Assembly (NCBI GenBank): GCA_013400115.1
Contig: VXBP01002579.1
Location: forward strand, 638,080-702,079
Direction: 5' to 3'
DNA: 64,000 nucleotides
Source: Rhinopomastus cyanomelas
Lineage: Eukaryota > Chordata > Aves > Bucerotiformes > Rhinopomastidae
Shown here: one piece after another, positions 1 to 11,857 of the stretch
Position numbering within the stretch: the stretch's first letter is position 1
Layout: the number at the start of each line of letters is the position of its first letter
Made by a program: the position numbers and the translations under genes
Notes under the pieces: model-generated
Databases searched by the model: none
Seen by the model: only the letters and a program-made list of their open reading frames with translations
Told to the model about the DNA's origin: nothing

Positions 1-41
1 CTTCCAACCCCTAATGTTCTGTGATTCTGTGATTCTGTGAT
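1..41 (+). mobile_element. CR1 LINE 3' tail, cut by the window edge
   Basis: The first 41 bases read as the very 3' end of a CR1 retrotransposon: a CTTCCAACCCCTAATG-like stretch followed by nearly three copies of the 8-bp terminal repeat ATTCTGTG. The body of the element must lie to the left of the window. The orientation is plus because the tail repeat is on the right. Confidence 0.85.
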
Positions 42-78
42 ACAGGATAACTAGATAACTACAGGATACTAGATAACT
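42..78. repeat. Two-copy 18/19-bp tandem duplication
   Basis: Two adjacent copies, 42-60 and 61-78, read ACAGGATA(A)CTAGATAACT and differ by one inserted A. They begin directly after the CR1 tail, so they may be a small duplication of the insertion-site flank. No coding or regulatory role is visible. Confidence 0.8.
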
Positions 79-1391
79 AGTTGAAACCAAGAGATGTTTC
101 AGGGTGTCTGCAAACTGTTTGCAATGGGTACCTGAAGAGTAACTCAAGAAATGTCTGGCTGTTCACAGGCTTACTCTGCAGGCAGGGACTCTGCTTGTGC
201 CAGAAAACTCGAGCAGCACATCTGCTGAAGAAGCAGAGCTGCTACTGCACAGGACCACACTCCCAGCCTGCAGACATGCAAGTCCTGAGCTGCATCTGAT
301 CACTGTAGGTGCTTTACTGAACTAGTGTCAGCCTGGATTGTGACACTGTCATTCACTTTAAAGGAAGAAGGAACTTGAGCAAAGAGAAAGTGTAACAGAA
401 GAGGATGCACTCCCTGTGTCACATTCTGCACACAGCATGAATAAAATAATCCAGTGAACAAGGGCTCTAGCTCACCACTTATTCCACACTACCAGAAGCA
501 GTTACCTTCAATTTCTGTTAACAAGTCCAATGTGCATCTCCCAGGTATGTGGAGTTCAGATCATCTGACATTCATAATGCTAACACCTGTCCCAGGTCCT
601 GTGTGATTTTTTATCCTGAAACCATGAAAACTCACAACAGTACAGGAAAATCATCTGAGCCAGAGCTGCCTTCTTGTAGAATGACTCACCTCCCTTTTGT
701 CCTGGGTAACTGAACTGTTCAGTATGGAATGAGCTCTTCAATAGACTTCTGTTCCACCAGATAAAGCATCCATTTCACCTCTGAGAAATAACTGGAGCTT
801 ACTGTGCTAGGGCACATCTGGTGTGGACCTCATTAATCTTGAAGCAGTGTGGCATATGCCCAGTGCAATTTTGGCACCATGAAAGAAGGAAATAGGAATG
901 TTCCTCCAGATGCTGTGAGTACTTGGTATCCTACACTGGTTGACATAAAAAGCATAGCCCACCATGGTAGTACACTTAGAACAACATAGTGACCATCTCA
1001 GTTATTGTGCAGGGAAAAGCCCTCAAAGATTTTTCCACCTTCTTCACCAGTCCTCGGGTGGTCCTGCATGGTATCTACAAGTCCACTGTCTTCACGAAGG
1101 CTCTGCCTGGGTTACAAAGTACTTACCCCTTGAATCAGCTGCAAACATTGGAGAAAGCTTCATTTCACATAAACAAAATCTTCACAGGACCTCTGAGAAC
1201 ATGTTCATTGAATTTTCATTCAGCAGCTTCTATAAACACTTTGTAAACACTTGAAACTGTATCTTCACTATAGAAAAGAGAGAATGAGAGAGAGAGAGAG
1301 ATCTACAGAAATCTGGGCTTTTGAAAAACACCACCTGAATCTTCAAATGCCTTCAAGACATGAACTAATTAACTTTCTATAACTGTCTATA
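79..1391. other. Unique non-coding sequence with a short GA microsatellite
   Basis: No gene or interspersed repeat is recognised. Short open frames at 81-299 and 964-1254 have no family resemblance and no splice context. A purine GA run occupies roughly 1279-1301. Just before the CR1 at 1392 the sequence stutters with CTATAAcTGTCTATAAATGTCTATAAAT, a short slippage-like repeat at the junction. Confidence 0.6.
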
Positions 1392-1728
1392 AATGTCTAT
1401 AAATATGTGAAGGGTAGGTGCCAGGAGGGTGGAGCCAGGCTCTTGTCAGAGTCATCTGGTGATAGGACAAGGGGCAGTGGGTGTAAGCTGGAACATAGGA
1501 GGTTCCACATCAACCTGAGAAGGAACTTCTTCACAGTGAGGGTGACAGAGCACTGGAACAGGCTGCCCGGGAAGGTTGTGGAGTCTCCTTCACTGAAGAT
1601 GTTTAAGACCTGCCTGGCTGTGTTCCTGTGTGACTTGTTCTAGGTGATCCTGCTGTGTCGGGGGGATTGGACTGGATGATCTTTTGAGGTCCCTTCCAAT
1701 CCCTAATGATTCTGTGATTCTGTGATTC
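1392..1728 (+). mobile_element. CR1 LINE fragment, 5'-truncated, with ORF2 C-terminus relic
   Basis: This is a sense-oriented 3' portion of CR1, ending in two ATTCTGTG tail units. The frame 1407-1643 is still open for 78 codons and reads as the end of CR1 ORF2 (reverse transcriptase polyprotein). It contains RRFHINLRRNFFTVRVTEHW, then NRLPGKVVES, and ends FLCDLF at the natural stop. The 5' truncation is typical of incomplete target-primed reverse transcription. The copy lacks the RT and endonuclease domains and is inert. Confidence 0.93.
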
Positions 1729-2523
1729 CATGAGTTCCTCTGGTAGGCTTTATGCTGGTAGTCATCATCTCCAGTTAAGAGCTGGCCAAGTGAAGCTTGA
1801 GATTTCCCCACTCATGTCTGAGCTGCTCACCTCAGCTTCATTCTCTTTTCATTCCCTGTTTGACTATGCAGTGGTTAAATAGAACCCTAAATGATGGTGA
1901 CAATGACTTTCTTTAGTGTTTTGGAGGTAAGCAGCCATCAGGTCTAGTTTGCTGTCTAATACAACCTAAGACTTGTATCTACAACAATTTAAAGCTATGT
2001 GTGAGCAAAGACAAGGGAGTGTGATTTAATGTTTACTTTAAGGAACACGCTAATTTCTTGAACTCCAGTCGTGTGCTTTTATGAAATAGCCCCTTACTCT
2101 TTGATCTGAGTGGGATGTATCCAGGAGAAAAACACTACAAGTTGTCTGACAAAAGTCTAGTCACATATTCTAAAGGATACTACCTACTGTGGTAATGATG
2201 CTACCTATGGTGTTGCTGCATGTGCTTGTAGGTTCTTAGCACTCAGCTGCTGTTCAGTGTTAGTTCTGCTGTGGAGTTTGTTCCTCCGATGACCTCAGGC
2301 ATGTGTTTGAGGCAGCAACATTTTTGACAACACAAGCATGCTTTTGGAATCAGGTGCCTGAGATAGGGAGGTTTATCTGCTGTTCTATTGTCTCTCCTCA
2401 AGGACAGAAGCACACCGTGCAAACAGTACTGGTTACAGCAGTTAAAATAAAAGTGCTGCTAGATTGGTTTTGCTCTCAAAGGGAAATGAAGATGCAGCCA
2501 CTCTGAAATGTGCTATTATTTGT
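1729..2523. other. Unique non-coding sequence
   Basis: Nothing is recognised here. The right end (about 2505-2523) contains TGCTATTATTTGTAG, which looks like a degraded partial unit leading into the minisatellite that starts at 2524. A 67-codon open frame at 2303-2506 has no identifiable domain. Confidence 0.5.
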
Positions 2524-2816
2524 AGTAAAGTGTGCTGTTACTTGTAGGGACAACGTTGCATCTTCAGCAAATAGTAAAGTGTGTTGCTACTTGTAGGGAC
2601 AACGTTGCATCTTCAGCACATACTAAAGTGTGTTGCTACTTGTAGAGACAACGTTGCATCTTCAGCAAATAGTAAAGTGTGCTGTTACTTGTAGGGACTA
2701 CGTTGCATCTTCATCAAATACTAAAGTGTGTTGCTACTTGTAGAGACAACGTTGCATCTTCAGCAAATAGTAAAGTGTGCTGTTACTTGTAGGGACTACG
2801 TTGCATCTTCATCAAT
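2524..2816. repeat. 49-bp minisatellite, six copies, with a 98-bp higher-order unit
   Basis: There are six head-to-tail units of 49 bp, starting at 2524, 2573, 2622, 2671, 2720 and 2769 (the last is 1 bp short). Each contains AAAGTGTG, ACTTGTAG and ACGTTGCATCTTCA. Units 3 and 5 are identical to each other, with GAGACAACG and CAGCAAAT. Units 4 and 6 match each other over the length of unit 6, with GGGACTACG and CATCAA. The array therefore grew last by duplicating a two-unit block of 98 bp. There is no spacer diversity, so this is not a CRISPR array. It lies in unique non-coding DNA. Confidence 0.95.
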
Positions 2817-4651
2817 AATGTTAGAAAATTTATAACTCGCGGTGAAATAAAAAGTAAAGCTGAAAAGTTAACCTGTAGTTGGGATTATACTAGTGAGTAT
2901 AATATGAGAAAGAAACAACTCCAGACCAGCCCTATTAGCATCACTTTGAGGCTCTCTTTCAATTGTTCTTGGCCTCAAGAACCTGCTCATTGGCCATACC
3001 AGACAGGATCTGCAATGTTTTGACTCGCACAACAAACCAGCTGCTGTGGTCATAGCACAGAGCCACATCTCAGCATCAGACAATTTACACAGCTTTGGGT
3101 ATGGACCTCTTGACTCTGAGTTTGGGGGGCTCCAGGAAGCAGAAGGTACCTCCATTGCTCTTAAGGTAAAGAAGAAGGCTGTTGATGCTCTGACAAGCAG
3201 GCAACTCAGCCTTTTATTCTGGGTCAAGGAGCTGTTTTCCTGCAGTGCACGAGTGTTGGTGTTCATTTCAAGCCTCACAGAAAAGAATGATATGAATTCA
3301 TTTTCCCCACAAATCTTCTCACCCTTATAGCTGCATGGAAGAATCTGAAGAATTTGACTTAGTTCAAACTTCAATTCCAGAAGATGAAACGGCAATAAAG
3401 CAAACTCCGATGGATTTATTTGAAGCTTGAGATTTTTAAGACAGTCGCATCATTTTTTGTAAGTTTCACTTAACCTAGGGAAAGGAAGGACATTTGTATG
3501 TTTGGGATGGGAGGTCATAAAGCAACGGTCTACAGCAGAGCAGCACAGGCATGGCACTGCTCCTTTCTGCTCCAGGGCTCCCACAGCAGCACGGCGACCA
3601 CACACAGCCCAGACAGTGCCTGTCAGGGACCAAAGAACAACAGCACAGCAGCAAGACTTGCCTCTGCCTCCAGCTGCTAGTCCAGAAAAAGAGGAGCAAC
3701 CAGGAATGACTTCCTACTACCACCTTCTCCCTGAGACAGCTGCAGTGCCCACAGAGACGGGGACGAAGCTTGGGGAGCCAGCACACACTCCCCATCTAAG
3801 CGTGTTTCCCAGTAACATGACACACAGCACATGGGGAAAGTCTTGACTAGTGCAGTGTGTTCGTTCATAGCACCACTAAGCCTAAAGGTCACCTGAAGTT
3901 TCTAGTTCCTGGTTCTTCAGTGAGACTAGAATTGCAGGGAAACAACCCTGTTTATCACATGGCAAATCAGTTCTCCTTTTGTCTCCTGTAAAAAAGATGC
4001 TGTTAGCTCTGTTGCAGCTAAAGTTAGTTGGCTGTTATCCCTACTCCAGGGCACTCTCTGCTAGAAGGAAAACCCAAGAGGGTTCCTAAGCAGAGGTGCT
4101 ATGAGAGGAATTCTGACCATCAGAATAAAAGGGGACACAGAAGGTGATTTGTTAAAGGGCAGTGTTTACCTTGTTCCTATTGCTGATGAAACCATCTCCT
4201 TTGTTTGAAACCAGCCCAACTCACAGGTCCTGTTGATACAGGTCACTTTGTGTGTTGTTGAGCCACAGTCTAAACTCCCTCCGATCCCGATGAGCTATGG
4301 GTTGCTCTCCGTAGTGCTGTGTGCATTTGTGATTTGGGATGGTAGTGGCTTCACAGCTCTGGAGTCAAAATCTGCTCATGGGGCTATTGGAGGGGTTATT
4401 AGAATGCAGCATTGTGGAGCAGCTTTGCAGCACTCACAGGATGCATGCGCAGGATGAATGCGCTATCAAGGTGGGAGCTGATGATTATCTCTTGTGGTGC
4501 AACAGGGATCAATAAGAAAAACTGTAGTTATCTTCACTGTCTCCCTTGCTTGCAGAGCTACAAAGATTTTCTCACCTGTTTGGGACTCAAACAGATGCTG
4601 CAAGCTCAGCCCCCCTGGTTGTGTGTTTGGAAGGGGAAGTACTCTGAGTTC
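2817..4651. other. Non-coding stretch holding the longest open frame of the window
   Basis: No repeats or genes are recognised. The minus-strand frame 3395-2868 is open for 175 codons, the longest in the window, with overlapping plus-strand frames at 3046-3330 and 3502-3846. None shows a signal peptide, a conserved motif or a convincing splice framework. By my rough stop-codon arithmetic a frame of this length is not surprising in 64 kb read six ways. A diverged unrecognised exon cannot be excluded. Confidence 0.45.
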
Positions 4652-4693
4652 CTTGGGTCCCTTCCAACCCCTAACATCCTATGACCCTATGAT
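4652..4693 (+). mobile_element. Short CR1 3' tail fragment
   Basis: About 42 bases match the CR1 end: GGGTCCCTTCCAACCCCTAA followed by two degenerate 8-bp tail units (ATCCTATG, ACCCTATG). It is a very 5'-truncated insertion in plus orientation, with no coding remnant. Confidence 0.75.
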
Positions 4694-6110
4694 CCATCTC
4701 AGTCTGCACATACTTAGTGTCTCTAGCTCTCACCTTTCAAAGGTTAATTGCTCCTCGGGTCTACAATGAAAATCTGGGAGAAGTCCTTTGGTCCCCTGTC
4801 AGAAGAGAGTTGGTTATTAAAAAGGCTTGCAAGAGCCCATACTACAGTATGTTCTGTACCCAGAGTGTAGAGATCATTTTCAGGATACTCAGCACCTTTC
4901 TTTCTTGGCCCCACACACCGTCCAGTACTTCAGTTTCTCCTCTTCCAGGATTGCTAAATCCCAAAGTTGGAAAATACTTTGTAAAGTTGTCTTCTGAATT
5001 TCAGTTCGAGGTGACAGAACCCCACACTCAGCTCCCAGACACATCTCCATCTGTGCAGAGGAAATGCTCACAGCGCTCAGACTTCACCCAGAAGCTTTCA
5101 CAGATGTGACAGGGTGCTGCGACCCATCTTTCCGCCAGACTGTTCCACAGTGCCATCTAGTGAGGCAGACCCTTGCTCTCAGAGCTCCTCACTGTGCTGG
5201 GCGCATCAATCACACTTACACCACTTTTTATTCTTTCCACTAAAACTTCTTTCTGTCTCATATAAACCCCCTCCGGTGTCTCTTGATATTCACAGCCCGG
5301 CCAGACAAGGTCTTTCCTCTCAACAAGACGACAAAGTCTAGCAGCTTTGCAGTCTGCAGCTGGTTGGATGGATGTAGATGACATGTTCCACCCTTCAAGA
5401 AAACCTGGAGATGTGGATTTAGGAGAGGTGTGGATGTAGTCTTCCATGCTGAGGATGGTGTGCAGGTGGGAAGGAGGAAGACAGCAAGTGGATGGGAATA
5501 AAGACCTACTAGGTGAGGGACTTGAGCAGGGAGGTGGGTAGAAAGCAAGGGATGAGCTGGAGGAAGGTAACCTACAGTTGTAAAGAGGGTGAAGCTGAGG
5601 ACCAAGAGAACCCAAAGTATGGTAGAAGAAACAAAACTAGCAGAAGAGCTAGTAAGGAAGGAGAGTAAGACAGGAACTGCAGGGACAAGGCAATACAGAG
5701 AGGCAATGCAGGACAAAAGTGACAGTGACATGTAAATCTACTGTGACCTAGGAAATAGGGATGAAAAATGGGAAGGTCCCATTTGGTGCAGCAGCACCGA
5801 GAGTCTGGGAGAAAGCTCAGACTGGACTGGGATGAGTGTTCCTGGGGGTTTGCTGGTGCTGAGCTCTGTGTCAGTTGTCAAAGGTAAGTATCATGGCTAT
5901 GCACATGTCCCAGGTGATTGTTTAAAGACTTAAGAAACTGAAGGTGTGCATGTGCAATGTACAAACAAGCTTTACATCATGTAATTAGCATGTTATACAA
6001 ATGAACATGTTATATGGATCCTATCTTATACTGCAGAATTAAATCTGCAGCTCTGAACCTTTCACAGATATGCCCTCCCTAGAGAGAAATCAAGTGAGTG
6101 CAATAGGAGT
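4694..6110. other. Unique non-coding sequence, purine-rich on plus strand
   Basis: The interval 5380-5720 is strongly G/A-rich on the plus strand, which removes stop codons on the minus strand and explains the long overlapping minus frames at 5157-5615 and 5258-5731. Those frames are rich in Ser, Leu and Pro with no domain. No promoter or repeat is recognised. Confidence 0.5.
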
Positions 6111-6171
6111 CAGTCAGGGTTGGGAGGGACCAAGGGATCACCCAGTTCCCACCCCCCTGCCATGGGCAGGT
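6111..6171 (-). mobile_element. CR1 3'-region fragment (older subfamily)
   Basis: The sequence TTGGGAGGGACC, CAGTTCCCACCCCCCTGCCATGGGCAGG is the antisense 3' region of a CR1 subfamily different from the dominant one. The same block, similarly diverged, occurs at 19930-20000 and in sense at 39165-39336. The tail repeat itself is missing, and only about 60 bases are recognisable. Confidence 0.65.
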
Positions 6172-9100
6172 AAGGACCTGGTAAGGAACAGCCAGAAAAG
6201 GGCCCTTCTGACAGCCTCCATCAACCCCCAGACACCCTCCTTACAATAGGAGACTTGTTTATAGGGGGTTATGCTGCATCTTAGTGGGCAGGAGGCTGTG
6301 GGAAAGGATGATCTCATGACTAAGGCAGCTGCATGATGCTGCAGAGCAGGACACCATCTCTTCCCTTCCTCCAGTGTGCCCAGGGGACTCATCTAGTCTT
6401 TCAAGCCAGGCCTTTCCCATGTAATACTCGGTGTGTGCGCATTGCCCTGTGGGTGCCAGGCTGGACATCTATGAGCGTGGCTTGCAGCAAGGCAAAGACA
6501 CAAAGCCATAAATGACATCATGAAGAATTCCCTCAAGACTATACCATAAAAATCAGCCTGGCTGGAGGGCAAATATAAGCCAAGAAAGCCATCAGCTTGC
6601 ACAACGGCACTTTCTGGCTTTCTCATGTGCTGCCAGCCAATTTCCACATGCCCAAGCACAACTTCACTATTTCAGGACGTAGATGTCCCTGTGGTCTGAT
6701 CTGACATGATATTTCGTGTAGTTTTATGGGGCCAGGAGTCAAAGTACTAATAAATGTAACAGTGTGTAAACTGATCTTTTAATAAAACTGCAATTATTGG
6801 GGGGAGGTTGGGGTGGGGGAAGTCTTATTCAAATTTCAGAATGGCCCACGTTACATTTTCCATTTTGCTTGGACAGAAATGTTAAATGGTGGCTGCTCTG
6901 AGGAAGAGGAAAGCAGCCTCTCACAGCCCTTAACTGTATCTCCAAGCACCTGAAGGATACCACAACCATTCCCTGTTCCCAGCCAGTGCAGTATGGGCAG
7001 GAACTTAAGGTTCTTCTAAGTAGCAGAAGGGAAAAAAAGTATGAAAGGGAGAAAACCCACAGTAAGTTCATGGGGTATTTTCCATCCTTCAGGGCTGGTT
7101 TTTCAGTATTTACATTACATAATATACAGCTACTAGAATTACCGTGTCCTATTCTACAGAAGCTTCCGGAAACCAAATTATTTAGTGGCTAGGCATGAAT
7201 GCTAACCCCATCATTTGAAACACAAGCTAATAATACAGATGTTTATTCTACCCAAGGGTATAAGTCTCCGTCTTACTTGAGAAGCATTCTTCTGTGTGAT
7301 AGATTCAGCTCGACGGGCATGTTTACAAAGGCTCTCTTCCTAGGGTAACGGGATGATTTTGGTTTGAGGGAATAGAGACGTTTGCAAAGTATTCTAGCAC
7401 GGTGTAAAACACTCCAGAGAGCTGGCTGCAGAGAGCTGAGGCCTGAGGAAATGAGCAAGACTCAGAAAGGAGAAATGAAATCATCAGTCTCCAATGGCCA
7501 CACTGCTTGGACAAGCTGTGGTTGTTACTAAAAGAGCCCTGGTCAGAATAGCCACCCCTTCCTGCCTACACCATACAAGGCTCAAGACCACTGGTCATTT
7601 GTAATGCATGAGCTCACCAGGCTTCCCTCTGATTTTCTCAAGAAACCCTTCCTGTGGAGCAACAAAGACCTGCCAGTGAGCTGCCTCGTGCTCACAAAGA
7701 GCTGACGTGGCACCCAAAGGCACCGCGTGAAGCCCACGGACAGTGAATGGACTTTGCTGTCACAGTGGAATGTTTAACTCCTCACAGAACCACAGCTTCA
7801 AAACGTGATTCACCACCAGTAGACAAGGTCAAGTTTGAGAACTAAGTTTACACCACAGTGGAGCTTCATTGTTTATTGCAGTTCCTCTCCCCCTGCTGCC
7901 TGTGACGACAGGATCCAAGTCAGTACCTTTAGCAGTTTGGAAACACCCCATCCATTTGTTCTGTGAAAGTTTCTTCTCACAAATTAAAACGATGACAACA
8001 CAGGCTCATCTACCATGTTTGCCCCTGCAGTGTCTGTATATTTTTCTCAGAAATATGCCAGGGGAGTTTAGTCACAAACTACCAGCAGTCTAGTCGTTAC
8101 AACTACCTAGAAGCAGAGATGCTACATGTGCTAGTTTTACCCAAAAGTCAGTGATCAGGTTGGGCTGCCTCAGGTGCTACGTCTTTGCAACTGCCCAATT
8201 AATCCTTTTACCAGTAAAATAATAATAATTAAAATAATATAAGTCTGTCTAACACCCATTTTCAGAAGTGGAGAGGACTCACAGCTTGCCAGCTCTTCTT
8301 TTTATGATCTGTGTGGTTCAGAGTGACTTCATGACAGCCCTGAGAGTGTTGGAGTGCCCCGGCTACATCCCCTGCCTGAGGAGGTCAGGCTGGCTATGAA
8401 GAGTCCAGCCCCCAGACCAACCTCAGCACATCTGAGGAATCTCAGTTGAATGACCTTATAGTCAACCTTCTTAGGAGAAAGACTCTTATTTATGTAATCA
8501 TAAACCTGAGAGAAAAGGAACCAGTGATTAAAGCCAAGAAACAGAAGCATCATTGCAGCGGGAGAGGCCAGGGAGGAAGAAGAGGGAGGCAGCGGGTAGC
8601 ACACCGCAAGGAGCCCCTGCTTGTTCGGAGGAAACGTGCAGAAAGGAACCTGGAGTGGGTTTTTTCTGTGCTGAATTGTCAGGTCTCCTTTCCCTGTGGG
8701 ACTCTGGAACATCAACGTGCCATGGCTTTGGGGCTCTGAAACAAAAACATTTTCAGCTTGGTATCGAACCCATCAGCGTCCCTCTGCTTCTTCCCGGGAA
8801 GTTCAGAGTAAAATTCGTGTTCGCAGCGTTTAAAATAGTCGGTCCTTACCCACACATCTGTTTCTACTTAGGGGGAAATGACAGCAGGCAACAGGATATT
8901 TTCCTTGCATTTTCTTTAAATCTGACCCCACTCCTCCTACCCCAAAGCCTGCTTCTGCTCGTTTCATCCTTGCAAAGAGATCTCCCGTAGCCCTGTCGCA
9001 GGAGCAGGCAGCCACGACAGAACTGGCAAAGCGTGGTACCAGGGTAAGCATGTTTACTCTGCTCAGGAACAAGTCTGGTGGTTTCATGTTCATGGTGCCA

Positions 9101-10033
9101 GCACTCCAAAGTATCTCCAAGACAAGGCCACCCAGTAATATGTCCAGGTAATGTTCTTCTTTGAGATCCTTGTTTACCAGGAAGAAATGTGACCTGGACA
9201 CTGATTCATGTTCCAGGAGCAGGTTCAGAAGCCAGATGGACCGCAAGAAGGTGGCAGTCGAAACATTCATCCACCTCAAACTGTTCACAAACAAGCTTAG
9301 AAACCATCAAGTGTCAAAACCTACTCTGAAGAGTAACTTAAGTGTCTACTCCCAGGAACAGGCTATGTTCCTCAAAGTTGACCAGCCACAAGCTGCAACA
9401 GCAATGCGAGGATTCACAAAATCATAAAGCTGTTAAAAAGAGGGGGCGTGGGAACTAGCCACAGAGCTTAGACTGCACAGTGTGGGTCTATAGACACCCA
9501 ACAATCCTTAACAGGTGCTATGGTGCCCTTTGGGGCTCCCCAGAGCTGGACATTGAGCCCTGTGGATATTTTTGAAGAATGTCTTCCAAGTGAGCGGTGG
9601 TGTTGGGCTAACACTGACTAATGCCAGGAGGAGAGCATGTTCTTAAGGGCCAAGTGGCTCCCCCAACTTCTCAAGCATGCAGATGTAGACATCCTCTCTG
9701 AACCAAGCTGTGGGTAAAACTGTCGAAGAGGAAACTGGACCTGAGGTACCACCAGTGCAAACATCCTTGAAATACTGCAAAGGCAGGTCCTTGATGGGGC
9801 TCCACTGCTACTTCAGGGGCATGAACCCCAAAGATTCAAATGTTCCTGCAAATGTTTGGCACTGGGAAGGAAAGGAGCATTTTTGCAAAGGCAGAGCACC
9901 TTTAAGGGCTTGTTTTGGGGTGGAAATTGTGTGGTACCCACAGAGAGGGGAAGAGGGGAGACTAGTCTGCTGCAAAATCTTGTCATATTCTGAGATACAG
10001 ATTTAATAAAACAAAGCCACTGAAAGCAGGTTG
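6172..10033. other. Long mostly unique non-coding stretch
   Basis: Almost 4 kb has no recognisable CR1. A short AT-rich AATAATAATAATTAAAATAAT run is at about 8218-8238. Overlapping open frames at 8553-8990 (plus) and 9294-8830 (minus, 154 codons) were inspected. Neither shows a known motif, and both lie in moderately GC-rich sequence where stops are rare. No RNA gene, promoter or LTR is recognised. Confidence 0.45.
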
Positions 10034-10138
10034 TTAGGTGACTATCATAGGGAGGTGGTGGAGTCGCCAACTCTGGAGCTGTTCAAGGCACGATTGGACG
10101 TGGCACTTGGTGCCATGGTCNATTAGGTGACTATCATA
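10034..10138. repeat. 16-bp direct repeats flanking a small CR1 piece and an N
   Basis: TTAGGTGACTATCATA occurs exactly at 10034-10049 and again at 10123-10138. Between them lie a CR1-like fragment and the only ambiguous base of the window (N at 10121). The arrangement is either a target-site duplication around an insertion whose middle is collapsed in the assembly, or a local join of two overlapping contig ends. Confidence 0.85.
10050..10120 (+). mobile_element. CR1 LINE internal fragment next to assembly ambiguity
   Basis: GGAGGTGGTGGAGTC, CTGGAGCTGTTCAAGGCACG and TGGACGTGGCACTTGGTGCC match the sense strand of the end of CR1 ORF2 and the start of the 3' region in a subfamily distinct from the dominant one. 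The copy lacks its 3' tail and stops at the N at 10121, so the true extent of the insertion is unknown. Confidence 0.7.
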
Positions 10139-11857
10139 TCAGTAAAAGGCTTTCTGGTGAGACCACCTGTCACACGAGGAGTCAAATGCCTCGAAGTCTG
10201 AGGAAGACAATTAGCAGACAAAAAGACTATCAAGTGCTAGAATTTCATCATCTGTATTGACAACAACTCCAGACAGACAGTAGTTTTATTATGACATGAG
10301 TTGTCTCTTAAGATCACATTATTACCTTCTGCATGATTTATGTTGTCCTAGGAAAACTCTGGTGAGCAAAATGTTCAAGATATGAGATCAGTTATTTCTC
10401 TGAGCCTGGCATAAACAAAGGTGTTTAATGCCAAGTGAACACAACCAGGCAGGCTCTTTGACATTCCTACAGCAGTAAGTAATTGTTATGATTCCGTCCT
10501 TAGCTATGACAATAGCTGTCTTCTCCCCCTGCACAAGGAAGAGCCATTGTCTGTTCTGCTGGCCTGGAAGGGAGCACTTGGTGCCTGGGAGAAGAACGAC
10601 TTGGTACAGGTGGTTTTTGCACACGTGCTTCAGAGTTCAATCAGCACTTCAATTTGTTCACTTAACAATGTGGATGAATCTTGACTGCTATAAAGTTGTT
10701 TTAAAGCAGGTGTTTTGTTAGGGCTAAATCCTGATGCTGCAAGTGACCCCAGCCTATAGAAGGCATCCAGGCTCGTAAGAAGAGAGCAATGGTAGCCTGG
10801 AACAAGTGTTACACATCACTGCAGCAGAGTCTATTAAAGACCCAATTCAGTGCATGGGAAATAAACCATGGACTGAACAGCATCCCTTAAGCAGATTCTT
10901 TTAACCTTTATTCAGAGATGCCCCAGCAAGGACATTGCCCAGAGCAGCTCTCTGAGAGGCAGCATTTGCCTGTAACTTCATCTGCTTTTAATGTATTTAT
11001 GGGAGACTTTTCATATCCGAGAGGAGAAAGATATTTTAAGAGAGAAGGGGATGTTTTTTACTCTTTAAAGGTATTTGTTGTCTCAAGCTGGATTGCCAGA
11101 ACAAGGCTGTAAAAGAAGGACTGGCAGGTGCTGCAGACTTAATCACAGATCTGTGATGGGTCACACACTTAGGAATTAAGGGGAGATTTACTCTTACATC
11201 CTTGGGAGCAAGAAAGCTCTATTCCCAACCAAGAACCTATCTATTTTCTCTCATGACAAAACATCTACTTGAGTTCAGATTTTGTCTTATCACCTCTCAT
11301 ACATTTAAATAAGTCACAAGGATCAATTCAATTTGCCACCACAAAAAAGGCAAATGTTAAAACAGAAAGGCTTTGATCTACTTGGAATGACCTGCCTCCA
11401 CCTGCCTTCTGCAAGACTTCTTACCCCTTAATCTGGAACACCTGCTGTGGATGTGGACTGAAACTATACAAAGGGTCACATGGAATTGGGATGTAGTTAA
11501 TTCAGTGGCTTCCAAGTTTCGTTTAGAAATACCAGTAGTTCCTTCAGCTGTGCAGACATTAGCTAATGAAAGAGGCCAGATGGCCCCTGAAAGAACTGCT
11601 GCAATCCTATATTCTTAGACTCGTTTTTAGTGCTCCTCCGTTTGAAAGCAGAGCATCCCCACACTGTTGCTTTGCAGCTGGACCCCTCCTGCTATTGAAA
11701 GAAGAAACATCAGGTCATCAAGTTATTTGATAACTAGAGGCACTGAGTTTCCCCAGAGAGCACCTTGATGCCAGAATCTGCCTGTGAGAGTAGCTGGTGT
11801 CTGGTCATCAGGGCACCAAGTGCACAAGGCATCCACTGGCAACAGCAGAACTTCAAA
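10139..11857. other. Unique non-coding sequence
   Basis: No gene, repeat or RNA gene is recognised. Open frames are all under 80 codons apart from shadows of the adjacent CR1. Confidence 0.5.

Noticed and set aside
2524..2816. CRISPR array
   Set aside because: The units are contiguous 49-mers without variable spacers, and the genome is avian. This is a minisatellite.
5157..5731. Two overlapping minus-strand open frames of 152 and 157 codons
   Set aside because: They use different phases of the same DNA and coincide with a purine-rich plus strand that lacks minus-strand stop codons. No domain, start context or splice signals.
8553..9294. Plus frame of 145 codons and minus frame of 154 codons
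   Set aside because: They partly overlap on opposite strands, no motif was found, and the length is compatible with chance in 64 kb.
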